Shown one piece after another: positions 5,749 to 12,054 of a DNA stretch of 12,054 bases (positions are counted from its first letter, which is position 1; each line of letters begins with the position of its first letter). The notes beneath the pieces were generated by a model. The model worked only from the letters and a program-made list of their open reading frames with translations, made no database searches and was not told where the DNA came from. The stretch is from an uncultured Prevotellaceae bacterium. Lineage in GTDB: Bacteria > Bacteroidota > Bacteroidia > Bacteroidales > Bacteroidaceae. Where the stretch lies: the NCBI GenBank assembly GCA_947176655.1, contig CAMWRK010000044.1, forward strand, positions 1 to 12,054. Reading direction: 5' to 3'. The translations under genes and the position numbers were made by a program.

Positions 5749-6541
5749 TTATTGCGTTTTTGATTTAGTTTTATCGGTGAGATGATCAACCAATAGATTT
5801 ATATCCGTCTGAAACGGCATCGGATTCTTACTTTTGAGGCGGGAAAGTGTGGTGCTGAGATTGGTAGTTATCACAAACTTATCACTCTTTCCAGACTTGA
5901 TGGACTCGCTTTTTGCAAGAGGTGTCTGCCATTGACCGGTTATGAATGTGCCAACACTGAGAGCATCAAACAGATAGCAGATACCTTTAAGATTATTAGC
6001 TATCAAAGGCTCTTTAAGCGTTCCTAAAAGCAGATTCTTGATTTCTTCCTCTGTGACATTCCTCTTGAACAGTTGTGTCTTGTTGACACACTCCATTATC
6101 ACAGGCCAGTCCTTTTCGCCGAGCGTGCAGCTGAGTGGATTACGGACAGTAACTTCTCCTTTTGATTCAATTCGACTCTCAGTATAGACAAATTTCATCA
6201 TTCTTTCAATGTCACTATTCTTCAGTTCGGGAGAGTCGAAGAATAATGCTACGAGGTCATGCCGCTCTGTAAGAAGCAGATGCACCATACTCAATGCCTC
6301 GTTATAGTTGTTTCTACCTGTTGATGATGTACTTTCACCATGTTTGTGGGAAGCAATAAACTGAAGGGCGAATACTCGCAATGTCATCTTGCTGGTTGGT
6401 ACATTGGCCTGATATTCACGATGAGCTTCTTTAAGAAGCCAGTAAAGGCAGTCAGGAGGCAGCTTGATGCTATCCCTGTTGTCAAGGCATAGTCTATGAA
6501 AAAAAAGAGACTAAACTCTTTATAGCTTGTTTTATGGTCAT
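5749..6541 (-). CDS. Unrecognised element protein, interrupted by a one-base frameshift
   Basis: The intact frame from the ATG at 6387 codes 212 residues. The same frame stays open upstream to 6510 with convincing protein sequence (IKLPPDCLYWLLKEAHREYQ) but has no start codon. A second frame begins with ATG at 6541 (MTIKQAIKSLVSFF) and hits a stop right after a run of eight T (6499-6506 on this strand). Removing one T joins the two into a protein of about 265 residues. So the gene is frameshifted in the window, by mutation, slippage-based switching, or a sequencing error. I do not recognise the family and see no catalytic motif. The product is soluble, without membrane segments. It sits between the recombinases and the HTH operon and has its own terminator at 5695-5738. 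If 6387 is used as start, the protein lacks about 53 residues. Confidence 0.65.
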
Positions 6542-6556
6542 GTTCTTATGTTTTAA

Positions 6557-6586
6557 TTATAAAAACCGCCCCCGGACGGAAGCGGT
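6557..6586 (-). terminator. Intrinsic terminator upstream of the 5749-6541 gene
   Basis: On the minus strand ACCGCTTCC pairs with GGGGGCGGT (nine pairs, two G-U) around GTCC, followed by TTTTTAT. It separates the recombinase transcription unit from the next gene, which starts 16 bases further on. Confidence 0.7.
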
Positions 6587-6877
6587 ATAGATACTTAAGT
6601 GCTTAGTCCGTACCAAGTATGGGGCGGACTGTGTGGCGCGAGAATAAAGCGCAGATTAGATCTCCGCTCATTTTCGGGAAATATTTTTCGTTTCTTTACG
6701 GTAATGATTGTATATTCCTGTATGTTATTGCATTGATAAAATTCGTTATCCTATTAGTGGTTGGTCGCATTATATATACACACTGACTGACCGACTGATG
6801 AAATCATAGATAAATCTTAATATTTTGGTTCAGTCATATTATATATACGCTGCGACTGACTGACTTCTTTATAACTC
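6587..6877. other. Non-coding stretch with direct repeats behind the recombinase genes
   Basis: No gene is supported. Two direct repeats share ATTATATATAC followed by a CTGACTGAC-type run. The first, at about 6769-6800, contains CTGACTGACCGACTGA. The second, at about 6838-6866, contains GACTGACTGAC. A further inverted repeat, AGTCCG (6605-6610) with CGGACT (6625-6630), and GCGC-flanked bases near 6637-6653 lie toward the terminator. Such repeats could be recombinase or excisionase arm sites or part of a replication or transfer origin. None of these roles can be proved from the sequence. Confidence 0.45.
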
Positions 6878-8011
6878 TCAGAATATGTCATTCAACATTG
6901 ACACCGCATCATCTTTCTTACTGTTGATAATCCGGGCATAACGCTGTGTATGGCGTATGGTGGTGTGACCGAGCAACTGACTCGTCGTATAGATGTCTAT
7001 ACCGGCAGTAAGACAGAGAGTTGCGAAGGTGTGCCTGCTCGTGTGATAGGTCACGGGCTTGTCAATGCCGGCTTTCTCCAACCAACTTGTGATAGCATCG
7101 TGATAGTGGTAGGACAGTTGTGGGAAGCATCGGTCATCTGGGGATGCTTCTCCCTGTTCCGGCAGCCATTTCCTTGCACTCATATTCAACGGAAGGAACA
7201 ACGGGACTTTTGTCTTGAACTGTATTATCTCTACCTGCCAGTTGTCTCCGTTCTTGGCTATGTTTTTCCAGCAGAGATCCATCACGTCCTTGATACGAAG
7301 CCCACAAAAACAAGAAAACAGAAATGCTGCCTTGATGTCAGGTCTTTTACATGGGGTATCTATCAGTTTCTTTATTTCAGGAACAGTAAGATATTCTCTC
7401 TTGAATTGCGACCCTCTCACCATATCCCTTGAAATCCCCTTATAGGGACTTGTGGGAATCAGCTTCTCCTTGACCGCGAAATTAAGGGCAGCCCGAATGT
7501 AGTCCATAAAAATGAATACCGTACCCTTTGCGAGATTATCACGGTGGCGGTTCATCGGTTTACGGGAGAGCAATCTGTCCATTAAGCCGAGAATAAATTC
7601 CTTGTTTACTTCTGCCAGCGTTACCTCCGGTCTATACTCCTTCAATTCCGCAATAACTCTCTTGATCCAATGGTCATCTCCATTTCTCTTCACCACATCT
7701 GCTCTGTACCGTTCCATCCAGTCCGTGAAGAGCATCTTTGCCTTATGCGAGTTTTCATGGATACCGGCAATTTTGTTGGTAAGGTCGTAGATCATTTCAC
7801 TCTTTATTGCATTTGTTTCTGCAAGAGTGTTGGAATTGGCGATTTTCGATGCAGCGTCAGTTTCAGGAACAAGATACTTCTTCAGGAACTTGTAGGAGCG
7901 TTTCCCGTTGTAATATATATCAAGATACAGGGAACGGCGTCCGTCAGCGAGTGTCTGCTCCCGGAGGCGCACAGGTTCCTTGGCTACTGTCTGTTTTTTT
8001 ACTCTTCCCAT
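6878..8011 (-). CDS. Tyrosine recombinase (second of a tandem pair)
   Basis: 377 residues, complete. The catalytic set is present: Arg219 in CGLRIKDV, His323 and Arg326 in HTSRHTFATL, His349 in LLGHTT, and the nucleophile Tyr358 in HTQRYARI. The N-terminal arm-binding region (SLYLDIYYNGKRSYKFLK) and the SAM-like core-binding domain (about 90-190) are of the Bacteroides mobile-element type. It would cut and join element ends through a covalent tyrosine-DNA intermediate. It begins 15 bases after the stop of the upstream paralogue, so both are made from one transcript. The two share clear similarity along their whole length (for example YLDIY, GKRSY, LVPET and RHTFATL) but are well diverged. They may act together as a hetero-oligomer or on different sites. 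Confidence 0.93.
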   Translation of the reverse strand: MGRVKKQTVAKEPVRLREQTLADGRRSLYLDIYYNGKRSYKFLKKYLVPETDAASKIANSNTLAETNAIKSEMIYDLTNKIAGIHENSHKAKMLFTDWMERYRADVVKRNGDDHWIKRVIAELKEYRPEVTLAEVNKEFILGLMDRLLSRKPMNRHRDNLAKGTVFIFMDYIRAALNFAVKEKLIPTSPYKGISRDMVRGSQFKREYLTVPEIKKLIDTPCKRPDIKAAFLFSCFCGLRIKDVMDLCWKNIAKNGDNWQVEIIQFKTKVPLFLPLNMSARKWLPEQGEASPDDRCFPQLSYHYHDAITSWLEKAGIDKPVTYHTSRHTFATLCLTAGIDIYTTSQLLGHTTIRHTQRYARIINSKKDDAVSMLNDIF

Positions 8012-8026
8012 AACGAATCTGTTTTT

Positions 8027-9157
8027 TTAGTCAAACAAACGGTCTATCATATACACGGCACTGATTTTCTTGGTGTCAATAATCTTTCCATATACCTGAG
8101 TGGTCTCGACATCGAAGTGACCCATCAGTTCGGCAGTTGTGTATATGTCGGCTCCCATTGTCAGTGTCAATGTCGCGAAGGTATGCCTGCTCACGTGAAA
8201 CGTAAAGGTTTTTGTTACACCTGCTTTCTTTGCCCAGAGCCGAAGATGCTTACTGACCGTGTGCAAGTCGGGGATAACGAATATATTTTTGTCCCCATCG
8301 CCTCTACATTCTGGCATGAACTCCCTTGCCTGTCGACTAAGAGGCAGATACAATGTTTTACCGGTCTTTTTCTGCGTCAGTTCCAGATGAGCCTTGCCGT
8401 CCTCTTCTATCAGGTTTTTCCATTTTAGCCCCCGGACATCGCTTATACGCAGTCCGCTGAAACAAGAGAACAGGAATGGCTTTGTCACATCCTCTCTTCT
8501 GTAAGCGGTGTTCTTTAACTTGCCAAGCTCTTCAATCGTCAGGTATACACGGGTATGCTGGTCTCCTTTAATAGATTTCCAGTCGAAACATTGAAGCGGA
8601 TTTGATGGGATGATCTCCATTTCAACAGCAAGGTTCAATGCCCACAGTACTGTTCCGGCGTAGAGTGCTATAGTTTTCTTTGAAAGAGGTTCCTTTGTAC
8701 GCCGGTTCTTCTGGGTCTCAAGGAAAGCTATGAAACCTTCAATAAATTCAAGGTCGACCTCATGTACCTTTATTTTGGTATTATATTTCGTAAGTCTGGC
8801 AAGACAGGATTGAGTGTGGTCGGCAACACTTTTCTTTCCCTGTTTCACTCTAATTTGCTCGTATTCCTTGATCCAGTCCACAAGCGTCATCTTCGCCTTC
8901 TCGTTCATTACCGAGATTGGCTTCTTGTTGGCAAGGTCAAGAATTCTTTGCGCCTTTATAGCATTGGCTGCTTTGAGTGTGTGTTCATTTTGCGCTCGTG
9001 CTTCCGGTGAAGTCTCCGGCACAAGCGATAACTTCAGAAACTCGTAGCTTCTTTTTCCGTCGATGTAGATGTCAAGGTATATAGACTTGCATCCGTTCTT
9101 CAATTCCTTGAATCGGATGCGCACAGGTACAGATTCGGTTTTCTTTGTTCTGGCCAT
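8027..9157 (-). CDS. Tyrosine recombinase (first of a tandem pair)
   Basis: 376 residues, ATG at 9157. Catalytic residues are Arg217 in SGLRISDV, His321 and Arg324 in HVSRHTFATL, His347 in LMGHFDV, and Tyr356 in TTQVYGKI. A beta-strand lysine is likely in TQKKTGK (about 253-257). The N-terminus (SIYLDIYIDGKRSYEFLK) is an arm-binding domain shared with the downstream paralogue. It lies at the edge of the mobile segment and is read inward from the presumed junction, the usual position for the integrase of an integrative element. A strong consensus promoter sits 27 bases upstream of the start codon. The exact element family cannot be named without a search. Confidence 0.93.
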   Translation of the reverse strand: MARTKKTESVPVRIRFKELKNGCKSIYLDIYIDGKRSYEFLKLSLVPETSPEARAQNEHTLKAANAIKAQRILDLANKKPISVMNEKAKMTLVDWIKEYEQIRVKQGKKSVADHTQSCLARLTKYNTKIKVHEVDLEFIEGFIAFLETQKNRRTKEPLSKKTIALYAGTVLWALNLAVEMEIIPSNPLQCFDWKSIKGDQHTRVYLTIEELGKLKNTAYRREDVTKPFLFSCFSGLRISDVRGLKWKNLIEEDGKAHLELTQKKTGKTLYLPLSRQAREFMPECRGDGDKNIFVIPDLHTVSKHLRLWAKKAGVTKTFTFHVSRHTFATLTLTMGADIYTTAELMGHFDVETTQVYGKIIDTKKISAVYMIDRLFD

Positions 9158-9183
9158 TTGGAGAGGGTTTTGATTTCACTGTG

Positions 9184-9214
9184 CAAAGGTAACAAAATTC
9201 TCTAAAATGACTAA
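9184..9214 (-). promoter_or_regulatory. Promoter of the recombinase operon
   Basis: On the minus strand, TTAG (9214-9211), a 19-base spacer and TACCTTTG (9191-9184) fit the Bacteroidetes consensus, with one mismatch in the upstream box. The start point would be near 9180, giving a leader of about 23 bases. Confidence 0.65.
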
Positions 9215-9600
9215 CAAATAAGTAACATAAAATGTTCATAAATCCCAATAAGCTAAGTCGCACTCCAAATCAATCCCTCTCAATACATCTTGTAACACCC
9301 TATATAATAGGGATTATTTTTTTTCATTTATTAACACGCTCGCCCATATCTCTGCGCCTATCCATATAGCGCGGCACACCTTTTTATATCCCACTGACAA
9401 ACCCGGACTTTTGCACTTAGGACATCGGCTCTATCCTGCCAGTCACAACGCTAACGTGTAATACTTTTTCGACAGGGCACGGGTGCCAACCCCACTACTT
9501 GGCTACTTAGCCCAAACACGTCTTTTCATTGTCCCGAACAGAAATCGGCTGAAACTATGCCCACAGACAATATAAAACAACACTGTTGATTAAATTATCC
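9215..9600. other. Gene-free, structured region at the presumed element/chromosome junction
   Basis: No open frame or tRNA gene is supported. Several hairpins are visible: CCCTAT/ATAGGG at 9298-9312; GCG-CTAT/ATAG-CGC near 9354-9372; GGCAC/GTGCC near 9475-9486; and TTGGCT/AGCC-CAA near 9499-9515. The stretch lies directly upstream of the first recombinase gene, where the attachment site of such elements is usually found, and ends before a host-type lipoprotein gene. I cannot place the junction because the other element end is outside the window. Confidence 0.4.
9298..9325 (+). terminator. Terminator-like hairpin facing the chromosome
   Basis: CCCTAT (9298-9303) pairs with ATAGGG (9307-9312), and eight T follow at 9317-9324. 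No plus-strand gene precedes it within the mobile region after the abiF RNAs, so it may insulate the chromosome, end an unseen short RNA, or be part of the recombination site. Confidence 0.35.
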
Positions 9601-9612
9601 AGGCAAAAATGC

Positions 9613-9620
9613 TAACTTTG
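9613..9620 (+). promoter_or_regulatory. -7 box of the lipoprotein gene promoter
   Basis: TAACTTTG matches the Bacteroidetes -7 consensus. A clear upstream TTTG is missing (GTTG at 9585-9588 is two to four bases too far). A start near 9624 would exclude the ATG at 9609 and leave a 45-base leader before the ATG at 9669, which agrees with the lipoprotein signal. Confidence 0.45.
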
Positions 9621-9668
9621 TACGTGGTAAAGGTCTCTTATAGACAACAGAATATTATACGCAATATT

Positions 9669-10661
9669 ATGAGGAACATTATCATCACACTACTGACAGC
9701 AACCGTAATCCTGTCGGGATGCAAGACTTCCGACGTGAGAAGAAACGAGGGAAAAGACTGGGTAAGAATCACCAACGGCAACCTGTGGCTCACAGACAAG
9801 GGAGATACGGTACAGGCCCACGCCCCCGGATTCCTGCGTGTGGGCGACACGTGGTATATGGCAGGGGAAGACCGTGGAGGAGAATGGAAGCCGGACGTAA
9901 ACCTATACAGCAGCAAGGATCTGCAGCACTGGCGTTTCGAGAAAAAGATAATCAGGAACGGGGTGACAAGTCCGGAACTGGGCAAGTCACGAATGATAGA
10001 GCGTGCCAAATTGCTCTACAACAAGAAGACGAAGAAGTATGTAGTGTGGTGCCACTGGGAGGCAGGCAACTACGGGGCATCGGAAGCGGCCTGTTTCTCG
10101 TGCGACAAGATAGACGGTGACTATAAATTAGAATGGAGCGGACGCCCTATGGGGATAAAAAGCCGCGACTGCAATGTCTTCGTCGACAATGACGGAACAG
10201 CCTATTTCATATCCACGACTGAGGAGAACCAGCATCTCGGCCTCTTCCGCCTGTCGGACGACTACCTGTCCGTTGTGAAGCATACGCGCCTGTTCCATGG
10301 AGAAAGGCGCGAGGCTCCGGCCATAGTACGCATAGGCGACCGCTACTTCATGTTCTCGTCGGCCTGCACCGGATGGGCTCCCAATCAGTGCAAGCTGTCC
10401 TGGAGCGACAGTCTCGAAGAGGGATGGAGCCAGCTGGAGGATATAGGAGACAATAAGGCCTTCCGCACACAACCTGCAGCGATACTGGAAGTCAAGGGAA
10501 GCAAGGCGACGACTTATCTTTATGTCGGAGACAGGTGGAAAGACCCTACCCTGGCAGAGACAAAGACCATCATGTTCCCTGTCACATTCAGCGACACATC
10601 GTGCGATTTCCGCTATACAGACAGTTTCGAGATAAACTTCAAGACGGGGGAATGGCGGTAG
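9669..10661 (+). CDS. GH43-family-like secreted lipoprotein (possible exo-beta-1,3-galactosidase)
   Basis: 330 residues from ATG at 9669. This start gives a lipoprotein signal (RNIIITLLTATVILSGC, Cys18), whereas an ATG at 9609 lies upstream of the -7 box. The rest is a five-bladed beta-propeller of the GH43 kind: AHAPGFLRVGDTWYMAGED (from 51), ERAKLLYN (Glu111), SRDCNVFVDNDGTAYFI (from 165), EAPA (Glu215) and TQPAA (Gln268). In exo-beta-1,3-galactanases of the family, a Glu at the EAPA position acts as acid and a Gln at the TQP position has been proposed as an unusual base. The pattern here fits that group better than the arabinan-degrading GH43s. It would sit on the cell surface or in the periplasm and trim galactan-type glycans. 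No SusC/SusD pair is in view. The exact substrate is uncertain. Confidence 0.82.
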   Translation: MRNIIITLLTATVILSGCKTSDVRRNEGKDWVRITNGNLWLTDKGDTVQAHAPGFLRVGDTWYMAGEDRGGEWKPDVNLYSSKDLQHWRFEKKIIRNGVTSPELGKSRMIERAKLLYNKKTKKYVVWCHWEAGNYGASEAACFSCDKIDGDYKLEWSGRPMGIKSRDCNVFVDNDGTAYFISTTEENQHLGLFRLSDDYLSVVKHTRLFHGERREAPAIVRIGDRYFMFSSACTGWAPNQCKLSWSDSLEEGWSQLEDIGDNKAFRTQPAAILEVKGSKATTYLYVGDRWKDPTLAETKTIMFPVTFSDTSCDFRYTDSFEINFKTGEWR

Positions 10662-10680
10662 TATTAAACAAGTAATTGTC

Positions 10681-10731
10681 AAGTTGGTCAACAAAATTAC
10701 TATTGTATCATGTATTTTTGTTGACTAACTT
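10681..10731. terminator. Bidirectional terminator between convergent genes
   Basis: AAGTTGGTCAACAAAA (10681-10696) pairs with TTTTGTTGACTAACTT (10716-10731) with a single mismatch, and the stem carries A/T runs on both sides. It lies 20 bases after the lipoprotein stop and at the stop of the minus-strand acyltransferase, so it can serve both. Confidence 0.7.
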
Positions 10732-11164
10732 AAATTATACGCTTCTTAATAAACCTCGCCGGATTTCCTGCCCAGATTTCATGCGGAGGGACATCCTTTG
10801 TCACAACAGAACCTGCACCTATTATCGCCCCCTCTCCTATTGTCACTGCATTACAGATTATTGCATTAGCACCTATGAATACATTCTGGCAGATGTGAAC
10901 CTGCCCGTCTTTAAATCCTATACAAGCCTTAGAAGTGTCCAGATAATGTGACAATATTGTGACTCCCAATGTAATAATTACATTTTTTTCAATTATAATT
11001 CCAGAGGGATTAGAAGTATCAAATTTAGTTCCAATGCCTATAAACGTAGTACCCGGATCTTCAATGCCCACTCCTGCCCATTTCAATATCCTCGCTCTAT
11101 AACACTGAGGTATATTAATATTACAAATAAAATTGATTGAAAAGCGTTTAATAGCATGTACCAT
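10730..11164 (-). CDS. Hexapeptide-repeat acyltransferase (LbetaH fold)
   Basis: 144 residues. A left-handed beta-helix is built from hexapeptide repeats (for example IIIEKNVIITLGVTI, VHICQNVFIGANAIICNAVTIGEGAIIGAGSVV), ending in the common closing motif VTKDVPPHEIWAGNPARFIKKR. The family transfers acetyl or other acyl groups from CoA to sugars or amino acids. His in ILSHYLD is a candidate catalytic residue. The N-terminal 40 residues (CRARILKWAGVGI) match the WcaF/LPS O-acetyltransferase kind. Its composition is more AT-rich than the flanking genes, as is often seen for exchanged surface-polysaccharide genes. No other polysaccharide gene is in view, so the acceptor is unknown. The start could be further upstream, but no better codon is apparent. 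Confidence 0.82.
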   Translation of the reverse strand: MVHAIKRFSINFICNINIPQCYRARILKWAGVGIEDPGTTFIGIGTKFDTSNPSGIIIEKNVIITLGVTILSHYLDTSKACIGFKDGQVHICQNVFIGANAIICNAVTIGEGAIIGAGSVVTKDVPPHEIWAGNPARFIKKRII

Positions 11165-11206
11165 ATTTACGCGGTCTTCGGTTGATTTATGCCAAACAGC
11201 TACGGA

Positions 11207-11653
11207 TTAAAGCAAAACCTTAACGATAAGTTTGCGCCTTGTGCCCGTGCCTATGACCGGGGCATGGGCATCTTCGGGATAGACGACAAGGAACTCTCCT
11301 GGCTTCACACTTACCAACACAGAGGCAGGCTCGACATAGAGGGCGAAGTCGCTCTCCTCATCGAAAGGTGCCTCACTGTCCCCCAATGCGGAGATATGTT
11401 TCCAGCCTATAGTTTCCTCGCCGGAGATGGGGACATGGATGTCTATGTACTTGCGGTGTACCTCCAGTTTCTGATCCTCAGGACGCTTCAGTTGTACGTC
11501 ACACACATTTATAAACAGGCTGGAGCCTTCGAGTTCAATTCTGCCAGGTTCCGCATCAGCAAAATCATGTTCGCGGATGTAGTCAAAGGCTTTCTTGAAC
11601 AAGGGATGAAGTCCCTCATAACGGGGGCTGTCGGATAAATTGGCCAATATCAT
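11207..11653 (-). CDS. YhcH/YjgK/YiaL family protein (DUF386)
   Basis: 148 residues, complete, ATG at 11653. It has the family pattern: N-terminal MILANLSD, then SSLFINVCDV, EVHRKYIDIHVPISGEE, and near the end GEFLVVYPEDAHAPVIGTG, with His and Glu residues that bind metal in a cupin-like beta-sandwich. Members act in sugar catabolism. The best-studied homologue (NanQ of E. coli) helps sialic acid anomers interconvert, and others sit in sugar-acid or galactoside loci. It lies between sstT and the acyltransferase on the same strand, about 60 and 42 bases apart, without a sialic-acid gene in view, so its substrate here is open. On the minus strand TTTG (11697-11694) followed after 21 bases by a TA-starting box suggests an own promoter, but the -7 match is weak. 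Confidence 0.88.
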   Translation of the reverse strand: MILANLSDSPRYEGLHPLFKKAFDYIREHDFADAEPGRIELEGSSLFINVCDVQLKRPEDQKLEVHRKYIDIHVPISGEETIGWKHISALGDSEAPFDEESDFALYVEPASVLVSVKPGEFLVVYPEDAHAPVIGTGTRRKLIVKVLL

Positions 11654-11716
11654 ATTGATATATACGTTATTACATTTGACTTGATTATTATAACAAAGCG
11701 TCTATTGCCCTGTGTT

Positions 11717-12054
11717 TCAACCTTTAGCACGCGTTTCGTATATCTCCGCCGTGGCACTGAAAAGCACATCGGAACTGGAGTTCAGAGCCGTCTCCATGGA
11801 GTCCTGCACCACACCGATGATGAAGCCCACTGCCACCACCTGCATTGCGATGTCGTTACCGATACCGAAGAGTGCGCATGCCATGGGAATAAGCAGGAGG
11901 GAACCGCCGGCAACCCCGGAGGTACCGCACGCTCCAAGCGTGGCGATGACACTGAGCACCAAGGCACTGACAATGGAAACCTCCACACCGAGAGTGTGGC
12001 ATGTTGCCAACGTCATAACGGTGATAGTCACTGCCGCCCCATTCATGTTTATAG
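11717..12054 (-). CDS. sstT: Serine/threonine:Na+ symporter SstT, C-terminal part
   Basis: 112 residues of the C-terminal end, with the start beyond the right edge. The frame continues upstream of the first visible ATG as IN-MNGAAVTITV, the substrate/sodium-site helix of the dicarboxylate/amino acid:cation symporter family. Then follow LGACGTSGVAGGSLLLIPMA (the second hairpin region) and VGFIIGVVQDSMETALNSSSDVLFSA. These are the SstT-type signatures, for sodium-driven uptake of serine and threonine across the inner membrane. A core metabolic gene of this kind supports the reading that this side of the window is chromosomal. Confidence 0.88.
   Translation of the reverse strand, partial: INMNGAAVTITVMTLATCHTLGVEVSIVSALVLSVIATLGACGTSGVAGGSLLLIPMACALFGIGNDIAMQVVAVGFIIGVVQDSMETALNSSSDVLFSATAEIYETRAKG

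Noticed and set aside
7670..8428. Plus-strand 252-residue frame
   Set aside because: It runs opposite the two recombinase genes, whose catalytic residues are certain. It is a shadow frame.
9072..9263. Minus-strand 63-residue frame upstream of the integrase
   Set aside because: It overlaps the integrase start and its promoter and shows no recognisable features.
9240..9600. tRNA gene as integration target
   Set aside because: I looked for a cloverleaf with a TTCGA-type loop and matching acceptor arms on both strands and found none. The TTTTTCGACAGG near 9465 lacks the surrounding stems.
10128..10694. Minus-strand 188-residue frame
   Set aside because: It is antisense to the GH43-like gene and has no motif or promoter support.
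11189..11638. Plus-strand 149-residue frame
   Set aside because: It is antisense to the YhcH gene and covers almost the same span.

Overview
The window looks like the junction between a Bacteroidales integrative conjugative (or mobilizable) element and chromosomal DNA. The evidence is promoters of the Bacteroidetes type (TTTG, then 19-21 bases, then TAnnTTTG), a TraE/DUF4134 conjugation protein, tandem tyrosine recombinases of the Bacteroides mobile-element kind, and a GH43-type surface lipoprotein, YhcH protein and SstT symporter typical of gut Bacteroidales. No taxon below the order can be fixed from the sequence alone.

Layout, left to right. (1) Bases 1-730, minus strand: the start of a conjugation operon, with a membrane-anchored protein of unknown function followed by traE, which runs off the left edge. 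(2) Bases 731-1212: gene-free, with an inverted repeat in the tra leader and three related short repeats that may be a decayed insertion-sequence end. (3) Bases 1213-2525, plus strand: a defence-type module made of an Abi_2/AbiF-like HEPN protein and a structured small RNA with its own promoter and intrinsic terminator. A second, diverged copy of the RNA follows. (4) Bases 2543-5623, minus strand: an element maintenance operon of two HTH_17 excisionase-like proteins, a RecA-fold ATPase, a small protein and a TOPRIM primase-like protein. The primase-like gene has a shifted 3' end, and a diverged remnant of its normal end lies beyond it. (5) Bases 5749-6541: an unrecognised element gene broken by one base in a run of eight T. 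(6) Bases 6542-9157: a 336-base non-coding stretch with direct repeats, then two tandem paralogous tyrosine recombinases driven by one good promoter. (7) Bases 9158-9668: a structured gene-free region where the element end is most likely to lie. (8) Bases 9669-12054: probable host genes, namely a GH43-like lipoprotein (plus strand) converging on an acyltransferase, a YhcH protein and an sstT fragment (minus strand).

How it fits together: the recombinases and excisionase-like proteins would move the element, the ATPase/TOPRIM proteins probably process or replicate its DNA, and tra genes would transfer it. The abiF-RNA pair sits as cargo between the DNA-processing and transfer modules. The most interesting item is this AbiF-like protein with two tandem copies of an adjacent structured RNA. 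It resembles the abiF RNA motif and the AbiF/RNA toxin-antitoxin-like systems that have been discussed as relatives of Cas13.
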